From the NCBI GenBank assembly GCA_963786675.1, contig CAWAZY010000002.1, positions 124,001-188,000 of the forward strand: a stretch of DNA of 64,000 nt. Reading direction: 5' to 3'. A model generated the notes under the pieces. That model searched no databases, had not been told where the DNA came from, and was given only the letters and a program-made list of their open reading frames with translations. Both the position numbers and the translations under genes were made by a program. This DNA comes from JAGVSR01 sp963786675 (GTDB taxonomy: Bacteria; Pseudomonadota; Alphaproteobacteria; Rhizobiales; Hyphomicrobiaceae). Of this stretch, positions 17,355 through 25,103 are shown one piece after another. How positions within the stretch are numbered: the first letter of the stretch is position 1; each line of letters starts with the position of its first letter.

Positions 17355-18692
17355 ATGACTCCCGACCTCGTCCGGCGTATGTCGGCTCCCGTCCCGCGCT
17401 ACACGAGCTATCCAACGGCACCGCATTTCTCGTCTCAGGTCGATGCCCAAGCCTTTGCCGACGGGTTGCGGCAGCTGCCGCCGGATCGCCCGCTGTCGCT
17501 CTATCTCCACATTCCGTTCTGCGCGCAGATGTGCTGGTACTGCGGATGCAATACCAAGGCGACCCGGAACACCGGCACCATCGCCCGCTACGTCGATTTC
17601 CTCAAAACTGAAATTCTGACGGTCTCCGGCCTCGTGCCCGGCGCGCGGACCGTCGGACATGTGCACTGGGGCGGCGGCTCGCCCAACAGCCTGTCCGCCG
17701 ACGAAATCATCGCCATCTCCGGCGTCCTGCGCGACAACTTTAATTTTACAGCCGAGACCGAGTTCGCCGTCGAAATCGACCCGCGCTGGCTGGATGACGC
17801 CCAAATCGCCGCCTTTGCATCCAGCGGCGTCAATCGCTCTTCGATCGGCGTTCAGGACTTCAACGAGGACGTTCAGGTTGCCATCAATCGTATGCAATCC
17901 GTCGAAGTCACGCGCCGCGCGGTGGACGGCCTGAGAAACGCGGGCGTCCGCGGCATCAACATCGATCTCGTCTACGGGCTACCGCATCAAACGCGCGACA
18001 GCGTGGCGCGCACGATTGGCGAAGTCATCAAGCTGGCGCCGGATCGCATTGCGCTCTTCGGCTATGCGCACTTGCCCTCCCGGGCCAAGCACCAGAGCAT
18101 GATCGACGAGGCGACCCTGCCGGACAGCGTGGAGCGCTTTGGTCAATCGCGCCGCGCACAGAGGCTTTTAACCGAGGCAGGGTACATTCCGATCGGCCTC
18201 GACCACTTTGCCATGCCGGGCGACCCGCTCGCGTCGGGTACCATCAAACGCAATTTCCAGGGCTACACGACAGATCAGGCCGAAGCCCTCATCGGAATGG
18301 GTGCATCATCCATCTCGCAGCTGCCGACGGGTTACTTTCAAAATGCGGTTCCCCGTCAAGACTACGAGCGGCGCATCGAGGAAACTGGCCTCGCAACCGT
18401 TAAGGGCGTGCTCTTGACCGGCGACGATCGCATCCGGGGCAAGGTCATTGAACGGCTGATGTGCGATTTTGAGTTTTCAGCCGATGCGCTGCGCGCCGCG
18501 TTCGGCAAAGACGCGGCCGGAGTCGTCGCCGAGGCCGATGACCTGGTTGCCAGCGACACCGAAGGTTTGGTCGAACGCACGGCTGACGGATTTCGCGTCA
18601 CGGCGCGGGGCCAGCCGTTCGTGCGGGCCATCGCGTCCTGCTTCGATGCCTACCTGGATGGCGCGCGCGTGCGCTACTCCGCCGGCGTCTGA
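17355..18692 (+). CDS. hemN: Oxygen-independent coproporphyrinogen III oxidase
   Basis: A radical-SAM enzyme that converts coproporphyrinogen III to protoporphyrinogen IX without O2 in heme synthesis. The 445-residue protein shows the cluster motif FCAQMCWYCGCNTK (CxxxCxxC plus a following Cys), GGGSPNSLS, and NIDLVYGLPHQT. The start could be ATG 17355 or 17340, neither with a strong ribosome site. Translation is probably coupled to the hemerythrin gene ending at 17347. Heme supply for cbb3 oxidase at low oxygen fits control from the anaerobox at 16566. Confidence 0.93.
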   Translation: MTPDLVRRMSAPVPRYTSYPTAPHFSSQVDAQAFADGLRQLPPDRPLSLYLHIPFCAQMCWYCGCNTKATRNTGTIARYVDFLKTEILTVSGLVPGARTVGHVHWGGGSPNSLSADEIIAISGVLRDNFNFTAETEFAVEIDPRWLDDAQIAAFASSGVNRSSIGVQDFNEDVQVAINRMQSVEVTRRAVDGLRNAGVRGINIDLVYGLPHQTRDSVARTIGEVIKLAPDRIALFGYAHLPSRAKHQSMIDEATLPDSVERFGQSRRAQRLLTEAGYIPIGLDHFAMPGDPLASGTIKRNFQGYTTDQAEALIGMGASSISQLPTGYFQNAVPRQDYERRIEETGLATVKGVLLTGDDRIRGKVIERLMCDFEFSADALRAAFGKDAAGVVAEADDLVASDTEGLVERTADGFRVTARGQPFVRAIASCFDAYLDGARVRYSAGV

Positions 18693-18716
18693 CGCAGCGG
18701 GCCTTCCCGCTGCGTC
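18687..18716. terminator. Hairpin between convergent hemN and gyaR
   Basis: A perfect 13-bp stem, CTGACGCAGCGGG paired with CCCGCTGCGTCAG, closes a CCTT loop. It includes the hemN stop codon. There is no T-run on either side, so it may act as a bidirectional, Rho-assisted or mRNA-stabilising stem. Confidence 0.55.
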
Positions 18717-18726
18717 AGCGACAAAA

Positions 18727-19725
18727 TCAGAACATAGCCGGGTGGACCTTGTCGGGCGGCGCGTGGCCATCCAGGAACGCCTTGATATTTATAATGACTT
18801 TCTCGCCCATCTCGATGCGGCCCTCGACCGTCGCCGAACTCATGTGCGGCAGCGCCACGACACGATCCGACGCCAGCAGCTTGGGATTGATGGCCGGCTC
18901 GTGCTCGAACACGTCGAGGCCCGCGCCGGCGATGGATCCGGCTTCGATCATCCGGGCCAGTTCGTTCTCGTCGATGACTTCGCCGCGCGCCGTATTCACG
19001 ATGTAGGCCGTGGGCTTCAGCAATTTGAGGCGGCGGGCCGATAGTAGGTGATACGTGCCAGGCGTGTGCGGGCAATTGACCGACACGATATCCATGCGCG
19101 ACAGCATCTGGTCGAGGCTCTCCCAGTACGTCGCCTCAAGTTCTTCCTCGAGTGCGGCCGAGACCCGCTTGCGGTTGTAGTAGTGAATCTGGAGCCCGAA
19201 GGCCTTTGCACGCTGGGCCACCGCCGTGCCGATGCGTCCCATGCCGATGATGCCCAGGCGCTTGCCGTAAATGCGGTGTCCGAGCATCCACGTCGGCGAC
19301 CAGCCTGGCCAATTCGCCTTCGCATCCTTCAAATAGGCCGCACCTTCCGCGAGCCGGCGCGGCACCGCGAGGATCAGCGCCATGGTCATGTCGGCGGTGT
19401 CTTCTGTGAGGACACCCGGCGTATTGGTGACGGTGATGCCGCGGTTGCGGGCCGTATCCAGATCGATGTTGTCGACACCGGTACCGAAATTGGCGATGAG
19501 CCGCAGTTGCGGCCCAGCCTGGGAGATGATCCCCCGGTCGATACGGTCGGTGACGGTCGGCACGATGACGTCCGCCACTTTCGCGGCCGCCACCAGGTCG
19601 GCGTGCGAGAGGGGCTTGTCGTCGACATTGAGTCGGGCGTCGAACAACTCGCGCATGCGGGTTTCGACAATGTCGGGCAGCTTGCGCGTGACGATGACAA
19701 CGGGCTTCTTGGCATTTGCGGGCAT
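18727..19725 (-). CDS. gyaR: D-2-hydroxyacid dehydrogenase (glyoxylate/hydroxypyruvate reductase)
   Basis: A 332-residue NAD(P)H-dependent reductase of the D-isomer 2-hydroxyacid family. The Rossmann motif is LGIIGMGRIGTAVAQRA. Catalytic residues are Arg in NTARGEVIDE, Glu in GLDVFEHEP and His in ALPHMSSATVE. NFGTGVDNIDLDTARNRGI is typical of glyoxylate reductases of rhizobia. I chose the ATG at 19725 (MPANAKKPVV) because the 44 residues before it look non-coding. Substrate choice among glyoxylate, hydroxypyruvate and others is not decidable here. Confidence 0.85.
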   Translation of the reverse strand: MPANAKKPVVIVTRKLPDIVETRMRELFDARLNVDDKPLSHADLVAAAKVADVIVPTVTDRIDRGIISQAGPQLRLIANFGTGVDNIDLDTARNRGITVTNTPGVLTEDTADMTMALILAVPRRLAEGAAYLKDAKANWPGWSPTWMLGHRIYGKRLGIIGMGRIGTAVAQRAKAFGLQIHYYNRKRVSAALEEELEATYWESLDQMLSRMDIVSVNCPHTPGTYHLLSARRLKLLKPTAYIVNTARGEVIDENELARMIEAGSIAGAGLDVFEHEPAINPKLLASDRVVALPHMSSATVEGRIEMGEKVIINIKAFLDGHAPPDKVHPAMF

Positions 19726-19927
19726 GAAAACATCCGTGGCGATTGCGGGCCGGACCGGGCCGCCACGGCGAACGCCGGCAAAACGCCGACCTCTCGCCTG
19801 AGGCTGCACAGTCCATCGGGACTGATGCTGTCTAACAGATGCGAACGCGGAAAACAAAGCGCGCCACGCCTTGCGCCTGCCACAGCGTTGTGGTCAACGG
19901 GGGTTTTGGAACGGCAAGGAGTTGGCA

Positions 19928-20488
19928 GTGCGCAACGGGCAGGCGGGCAGGGTCCTCAGGCTGGGCGGCCTGACCCTAACATGGGCGGCGATTGCCACGC
20001 TGGGTGCCGGTTTTCCCCTGGCGGCCGCTGCGGAGGTCGGCCCCTCGACGGGTCTACCGCTGCCACGGTTCGTGAGCCTGAAGTCCGACGAGGTCAATCT
20101 GCGCACGGGGCCCGGCAAGGACTACCCCACGCAATGGGTCTACCGCCGGGCCGGCTTACCGCTTGAAGTCATCAAGGAATTCGAAGGCTGGCGGCAGGTC
20201 CGCGACGCGGAGGGTGTCAGCGGCTGGGTCAGCCAGAGCCTGATTTCGGGCCGGCGCACCGCACTCGTTCTGCCCTGGGAGGTCAAGAGCGGGAGCACGC
20301 CCCCCCGTGTCCCGCTGCGCGAGGATGACAGCGAAGGCGCGCGCCCCGCCGCGATGGTTGAAGCCGGTGTCATTGCCAATGTTCAAAGCTGCGACAGCCG
20401 GTGGTGCTACGTTACCATCGACGCATACCGCGGCTATCTGGAGCAGGGCAAGCTGTGGGGCATCTACCAGGGCGAAGTCGTCAAATAG
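19928..20488 (+). CDS. Secreted bacterial SH3-domain protein
   Basis: A 186-residue exported protein. A signal peptide (LTLTWAAIATLGAGFPLAAAA) is followed by an SH3b domain with VNLRTGPGKDYPTQWVYRR, EGWRQVRDAEGVSGWVSQS and a second divergent SH3-like unit near AGVIANVQSCDSRWCYV. The start is GTG at 19928, which has AAGGAG 6 nt upstream. SH3b domains usually bind cell-wall peptides in the periplasm. It is divergent from gyaR across a 200-bp gap and convergent with irr. Function beyond wall association is unknown. Confidence 0.8.
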   Translation: MRNGQAGRVLRLGGLTLTWAAIATLGAGFPLAAAAEVGPSTGLPLPRFVSLKSDEVNLRTGPGKDYPTQWVYRRAGLPLEVIKEFEGWRQVRDAEGVSGWVSQSLISGRRTALVLPWEVKSGSTPPRVPLREDDSEGARPAAMVEAGVIANVQSCDSRWCYVTIDAYRGYLEQGKLWGIYQGEVVK

Positions 20489-20490
20489 CT

Positions 20491-20530
20491 GCGCCCCACG
20501 CCTAAACCGGCCGCAAGCCGGCGTGGGCGC
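20491..20530. terminator. Long hairpin between convergent SH3 gene and irr
   Basis: GCGCCCCACGCC pairs with GGCGTGGGCGC (one bulge), enclosing CCGGC/GCCGG. The stem starts 2 bp after the SH3-gene stop. No T-run follows, so I read it as a probable shared terminator with moderate confidence. Confidence 0.5.
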
Positions 20531-20576
20531 ACCGGTGACCGCCCGATGCGTCAGGCAGGGCTCAGACCGGCTCGAC

Positions 20577-21047
20577 TTAGGATTTCTCAGGAACCAGCCG
20601 CACCACCACGTCGATATGGCTGATGCGCATCCCGTCGGGTGGCTGCGGCAGACCATCGACGCGAATTGTGTCGCCATCGATATCGATCAGCTCGCCGCGG
20701 TCCTCGACAAAGAAGTGGTTGTGGTTGGACACGTTGGTGTCGAAATAGGCCTTCGCGCCATCAATCGCCAGCTCGCGCAACAGGCCCGCGCCGGTGAACT
20801 GATGCAGCGTGTTGTAGACGGTCGCCAGCGAAACCTGCTCGCCCGCCGCAATCACCTCGGCATGCAGCATTTCCGCCGACACGTGGCGATCGCCTTTGCC
20901 AAACAGAAGTTCCGCCAGCAGAACCCGTTGCCGCGTGGGCCGCAGGCCCGCATCGCGCAGGCGCTCCGGGATTTTCCCTTCCGAGGCAAAAATATCGTTA
21001 TCCACAGCCGTGCCGCCGCCTGTCGCCTGATGCCAATCGAAAATCAC
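20577..21047 (-). CDS. irr: Iron response regulator Irr (Fur family)
   Basis: A 156-residue Fur-family transcription factor. The winged-helix part includes GLRPTRQRVLLAELL and VSLATVYNTLHQFTGAGLL. The regulatory part has FDTNVSNHNHFFVEDRGELIDI, where Irr proteins carry HNHFF instead of the Fur HHDH motif, and there are no CxxC zinc pairs. Irr senses heme and iron status in alphaproteobacteria and represses or activates iron and heme genes. It is divergent from fabA, an arrangement I know from rhizobial genomes. Confidence 0.9.
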   Translation of the reverse strand: MIFDWHQATGGGTAVDNDIFASEGKIPERLRDAGLRPTRQRVLLAELLFGKGDRHVSAEMLHAEVIAAGEQVSLATVYNTLHQFTGAGLLRELAIDGAKAYFDTNVSNHNHFFVEDRGELIDIDGDTIRVDGLPQPPDGMRISHIDVVVRLVPEKS

Positions 21048-21114
21048 CTAGCGGATCGGCCCGCAGTTCCAACGCGCCAACCCGCCCGGAAGCCTTCAGC
21101 CCCCTGACCACCCT

Positions 21115-21143
21115 ATTATATGAGCGTCGCTGACCCGCCGCAA
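21115..21143 (-). promoter_or_regulatory. Probable irr promoter
   Basis: On the minus strand TTGCGG (21143-21138) and a perfect TATAAT (21120-21115) are 17 bp apart. This would give an irr leader of about 60 nt. No fabA promoter of similar quality is visible. TTGACC at 21182 lacks a good -10. Confidence 0.5.
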
Positions 21144-21296
21144 CAGGTGACGCGGCATGCCGTCCGCCCGGGGTTCGCGGCTTGACCTTGAACCCATTTA
21201 CCGTTTGAACGGCAGGGGATTGATCGAAAAAGGGAACGCCAGCCGCCTCCTGGGTGGTTCATGGCGTCCCGCACCGGGTGAGGGGGCAAGCACATC

Positions 21297-21815
21297 ATGG
21301 CGGAACGCCGCGGAAGCTACGAATTCGAGGACCTTCTAGCTTGCGGGCGCGGCGAGCTGTTCGGTCCCGGCAACGCCCAGTTGCCACTGCCGCCCATGTT
21401 GATGTTCGATCGCATCTCGCACATTTCCGAAACCGGCGGTGCTCACGGCAAGGGGCAAGTCGTGGCGGACCTGAAGGTTGCCGGCAACGAGCGCCTCAAT
21501 TGGTTCTTCGATTGCCATTTCCAGGGCGACCCCGTCATGCCCGGCTGCCTCGGCCTCGATGCCCTCTGGCAGCTGACGGGCTTCTATCTGGGCTGGCTCG
21601 GGGCCCCGGGGCGCGGGCGTGCGCTCGGCGTTGGCAAGGTCGAGTTCAAAGACATGGTTTTGCCGAGCACCGGTCATGTGCAATACGTCGTCGACGTGTC
21701 GCGCGTAATCATGCGCGGCAAGCTCAATATGTGTATTGCCGACGGAAAGCTGATCGCTGACGGCAAGGAAATCTACTACACCTCCGAAATGCGCGTGACC
21801 GTCTTCGTCGGATAG
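21297..21815 (+). CDS. fabA: 3-hydroxydecanoyl-ACP dehydratase/isomerase
   Basis: FabA dehydrates 3-hydroxyacyl-ACP and isomerises trans-2 to cis-3-decenoyl-ACP, the branch point to unsaturated fatty acids. The 172-residue hot-dog protein has the active-site His in WFFDCHFQGDPVMPGCLGLD with the paired Asp in the same helix (DALWQ). The ATG has GAGGGGG upstream. It leads a fabA-fabB-fabI series and is divergent from irr. Confidence 0.96.
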   Translation: MAERRGSYEFEDLLACGRGELFGPGNAQLPLPPMLMFDRISHISETGGAHGKGQVVADLKVAGNERLNWFFDCHFQGDPVMPGCLGLDALWQLTGFYLGWLGAPGRGRALGVGKVEFKDMVLPSTGHVQYVVDVSRVIMRGKLNMCIADGKLIADGKEIYYTSEMRVTVFVG

Positions 21816-21911
21816 CGCACAACATCGCATGACGGACTTTAGAACGTCGTGCACAGGGGCGGCCCGTACTGGCCGCCGGCGACTATGAGAAACGGCAAGG
21901 GGAGCCAGAGA

Positions 21912-23144
21912 ATGAGACGGGTGGTCGTCACCGGAATGGGGATCGTGTCCTCGATCGGGAACAACACCCAGGAGGTGGTGGCGTCTCTGCGCGATGCACG
22001 GTCCGGCATATCCCGCGCGGAGAAGTACGCGGAACTCGGCTTCAAGTGCCAGGTCCACGGCGCGCCGATGCTGGAATGGGAAGGGCTCGTTCCCCGCAAG
22101 CCTAAGCGCTTCATGAACCCCGGCGTCGCCTGGAATTTCATCGCCATGGATCAGGCTATACGGGATTCTGGACTGGAAGCTTCGGACGTCGTGAACGAGC
22201 GTTCTGGCATCATCATGGGATCAGGTGGACCGTCCACCCGCGCCATCGTCGATGCCGCCGAAACGACCCTCAAATCCGGCGGTCCCAAAAAGATCGGTCC
22301 GTTCGAAGTGCCCAAGGCCATGTGCTCGGGTCCATCGGCGGCACTGGCCACGTCCTTCCAGATCAAGGGCGTCAACTACTCGATCTCGTCGGCCTGCGCC
22401 ACGAGTGCCCACTGCATCGGAAATGCCGCTGAACTCATCCAGTGGGGCAAGCAAGACATCATTTTCGCGGGTGGCTGCGAAGAGCTTGATTGGACCTTGT
22501 CAAACCTCTTCGACGCCATGGGCGCCATGTCGTCGCGCTTCAACGACACGCCCGAAAAGGCGAGCCGCGCCTACGACAAGAACCGCGACGGGTTCGTTAT
22601 CGCCGGCGGCGCGGGTGTCGTGGTGCTGGAAGAGCTTGAACACGCCAAGGCGCGCGGCGCCAAGATCTACGGCGAAGTCGCCGGCTATGGCGCGACGTCC
22701 GACGGCTTCGACATGGTAGCCCCGTCCGGAGAGGGCGCGGCGCGCTGCATGAAACTCGCCATGAAGGGGCTGGATGGCCGGGGCCTGCCCGCCATCGATT
22801 ACATCAATCCTCATGGGACCGGCACGCCAGTGGGCGATGAGCGCGAGATCGCCGCCATCCGCGAGGTCTTCGGCGACAAAATCCCGCACATCGCGGCCAC
22901 GAAATCCCTGTCCGGCCACTCGCTGGGGGCCATCGGCGTGCAGGAAGCCATTTTCTCGCTACTGATGATGAACAACGGTTTTATTTGCGAGAGCGCCAAC
23001 ATCGAAGAGCTGGATCCGGCCTTCGAAGGCGTCCCGATTGCCCGCAACCGCATCGACAACATTTCACTTAACTGTGTGATGTCGAACAGCTTCGGTTTCG
23101 GCGGAACAAATGCAACTCTCGTGTTCCGCCGCATGGATGGTTAA
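21912..23144 (+). CDS. fabB: 3-oxoacyl-ACP synthase I
   Basis: FabB elongates acyl-ACP, including cis-3-decenoyl-ACP from FabA. The 410-residue thiolase-fold protein shows the Cys-His-His triad: SSACATSAHCIGNA, NPHGTGTPVGD and SLSGHSLGAIG. The ATG at 21912 (MRRVVVTGMGIV) has GGGGAG upstream, and a longer reading adds 21 unlikely residues. It lies 96 bp after fabA. Confidence 0.96.
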   Translation: MRRVVVTGMGIVSSIGNNTQEVVASLRDARSGISRAEKYAELGFKCQVHGAPMLEWEGLVPRKPKRFMNPGVAWNFIAMDQAIRDSGLEASDVVNERSGIIMGSGGPSTRAIVDAAETTLKSGGPKKIGPFEVPKAMCSGPSAALATSFQIKGVNYSISSACATSAHCIGNAAELIQWGKQDIIFAGGCEELDWTLSNLFDAMGAMSSRFNDTPEKASRAYDKNRDGFVIAGGAGVVVLEELEHAKARGAKIYGEVAGYGATSDGFDMVAPSGEGAARCMKLAMKGLDGRGLPAIDYINPHGTGTPVGDEREIAAIREVFGDKIPHIAATKSLSGHSLGAIGVQEAIFSLLMMNNGFICESANIEELDPAFEGVPIARNRIDNISLNCVMSNSFGFGGTNATLVFRRMDG

Positions 23145-23292
23145 CGACCGACCGGCCTGATGGCGTGAAAGGGACGCAGGACAACGTGTGTCCTGTCTCC
23201 CCGAGGGCCGTCAGCACATGAAGATCTACCAACGTGGCGCCGGCTGGTTCGAGATCCGCGGCCGCGCCTTAGGCGCCAGAACGAGGCCCCCG

Positions 23293-24168
23293 ATGTCCGA
23301 CATTGATCTAGCCAAACCCCAACCCCTGATGGCCGGAAAACGCGGCCTGATCATGGGTGTCGCCAACGACCGCTCCATCGCCTGGGGAATTGCCCGCATC
23401 CTGGCGGGACAAGGCGCCGAACTGGCCTTCACCTACCAGGGCGGTGCATTCGGCCGCCGCGCCGTGCCGCTCGCGGAAAGCCTGGGCGCCAAGATCATCG
23501 AAGAGTGCAACGTGCTCGACCTTGCCAGCGTCGACAACGTCTTCAAGCGTGTCGAAAGCGAATGGGGCGGGCTCGACTTCGTCGTGCATGCGCTAGCCTA
23601 CTCGGACCCCAAGGAACTGTCTGGCCGCTACGCCGATACGACGCGCGAGAATTTCACCAACACCATGGTGATCTCGTGCTTCTCCTTCACCGAAATCGCC
23701 AACCGCGCCGCCCGGCTGATGCCCAACGGCGGCACCATGATTACGCTGTCTTATGGCGGCGCGACCCGCTGGGTGCCGTCGTACAACGTCATGGGTGTGG
23801 CCAAGGCCGCGCTCGAAGCATCCGTCCGCTACCTCGCCGCCGATCTCGGGCCGCAGGGCATCCGCGTCAATGCGCTGTCGGCCGGACCGATGCGCACGCT
23901 CTCCGGTGCCGGCGTGTCGGATGCGCGCGTCATCTTCAATTACCAGCGCGAGAACGCGCCGCTGAAGCGCACGCCGACGCTCGATGAAGTTGGCGGTTCG
24001 GCCCTTTACCTGCTGTCGCCGCTGTCGGGCGCCGTCACAGGCGAAGTTCATTTCGTCGACTGCGGCTATAACACCGTGTCGATGCCCGGTCTGGATGCGT
24101 TGAAGGCCGCCGAGCAGGAGCACTCTGCCGCCAGCACCGGACGCACGCCCGGCGAAGCGGCGGAGTAG
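23293..24168 (+). CDS. fabI: Enoyl-ACP reductase (NADH)
   Basis: FabI performs the last reductive step of fatty acid elongation and is the triclosan target. The short-chain dehydrogenase fold begins KRGLIMGVANDRSIAWGIA. The catalytic pair is Tyr and Lys in YNVMGVAKAALE, with LSYGG just before. The ending GEVHFVDCGYN is typical. I chose ATG 23293 with GAGG upstream. An in-frame ATG at 23218 would add 25 residues. A 21-residue hydrophilic tail follows the core. Confidence 0.95.
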   Translation: MSDIDLAKPQPLMAGKRGLIMGVANDRSIAWGIARILAGQGAELAFTYQGGAFGRRAVPLAESLGAKIIEECNVLDLASVDNVFKRVESEWGGLDFVVHALAYSDPKELSGRYADTTRENFTNTMVISCFSFTEIANRAARLMPNGGTMITLSYGGATRWVPSYNVMGVAKAALEASVRYLAADLGPQGIRVNALSAGPMRTLSGAGVSDARVIFNYQRENAPLKRTPTLDEVGGSALYLLSPLSGAVTGEVHFVDCGYNTVSMPGLDALKAAEQEHSAASTGRTPGEAAE

Positions 24169-24237
24169 CGGCGCGACTCTGGATGGGCGAACGGCCGCCT
24201 TGACGGCGCCCCATCCGCCAGCGCATTGATCCGCCCC

Positions 24238-25089
24238 ATGATCGGGGTGTTCGATTCAGGGCTGGGGGGACTGACGGTGCTACGGGCGCTCGTGGAGCGA
24301 TTTCCGCAGGCCTCCTTTACCTATCTGGGCGATCACGCCCACGTCCCCTATGGCAACCGGTCCTCGGACGAGATCGTCGACCTCACCCGCGCCGGCGTCG
24401 AAGCGCTGTTCGAGCGCGGCGCGCGTCTCGTGCTCCTCGGCTGCAATACGGCGACAGCTGTCGCAGCCCGGCACCTTCAACAAGTTTGGTTGCCGGCGAC
24501 CGCGTGGCGAGCACAGCGGTACAACGTGCTTGGCATCGTCGCACCCACGGTCGAAGCCGCGACTCAAACGCCCTGGTCGGTGACCACCCCGCAATACCCG
24601 CAGAAAAATCTTACCGACACCATTGCCGTCTTCGGCACGACCCGCACCGTGACGGCCGGCGTCTACCCGGAAGAGATCCGCAAGCGCTGCCCGAAGGTCA
24701 CCGTCATTCAGCAAATCTGTTCGGACCTCGCCGGCGCGATCGAGGATCAGGCCCCGGAAGGCGAACTCGACCGCCTCGTCGCGGACGGCATCGCGGGCGT
24801 GATGGCGCAGTCGTCAGGGCAGGCGCCGCATCGCGCCATTCTCGGCTGCACGCACTTCCCGCTGGTGGAACATCTGTTCCGCCGGCATTTGCCGCCGGCG
24901 ACGCGCATTCTCTCGCAGCCGGAAATCGTGGCCGACAGCCTGGACGATTACCTGCACCGCCACCCACGCTACGTCGAAGGCAATACAGGGTCGCTGGAGT
25001 TGCTGACGACAGCGGCGGATGCCGCTGCCGTCAGCACGCGGGCGGGCGTCTTTTGGCCGGATGCTCCGGCGTTTCAGCGCGCCCTCTGA
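24238..25089 (+). CDS. murI: Glutamate racemase
   Basis: MurI interconverts L- and D-glutamate for peptidoglycan synthesis. Both catalytic cysteines are present, in LGCNTATA and LGCTHFPLVE, and the N-terminus has IGVFDSGLGGLTVLRAL. The length is 283 residues from the ATG at 24238. An upstream TTG at 24226 is less likely. It ends 14 bp from the convergent autotransporter gene. Confidence 0.94.
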   Translation: MIGVFDSGLGGLTVLRALVERFPQASFTYLGDHAHVPYGNRSSDEIVDLTRAGVEALFERGARLVLLGCNTATAVAARHLQQVWLPATAWRAQRYNVLGIVAPTVEAATQTPWSVTTPQYPQKNLTDTIAVFGTTRTVTAGVYPEEIRKRCPKVTVIQQICSDLAGAIEDQAPEGELDRLVADGIAGVMAQSSGQAPHRAILGCTHFPLVEHLFRRHLPPATRILSQPEIVADSLDDYLHRHPRYVEGNTGSLELLTTAADAAAVSTRAGVFWPDAPAFQRAL

Positions 25090-25103
25090 ACGATCGAACC
25101 TGA

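Noticed and set aside
21182..21216. A fabA promoter at TTGACC with a repeated TTGAAC element
   Set aside because: No acceptable -10 lies at the right spacing. The repeats may be chance.
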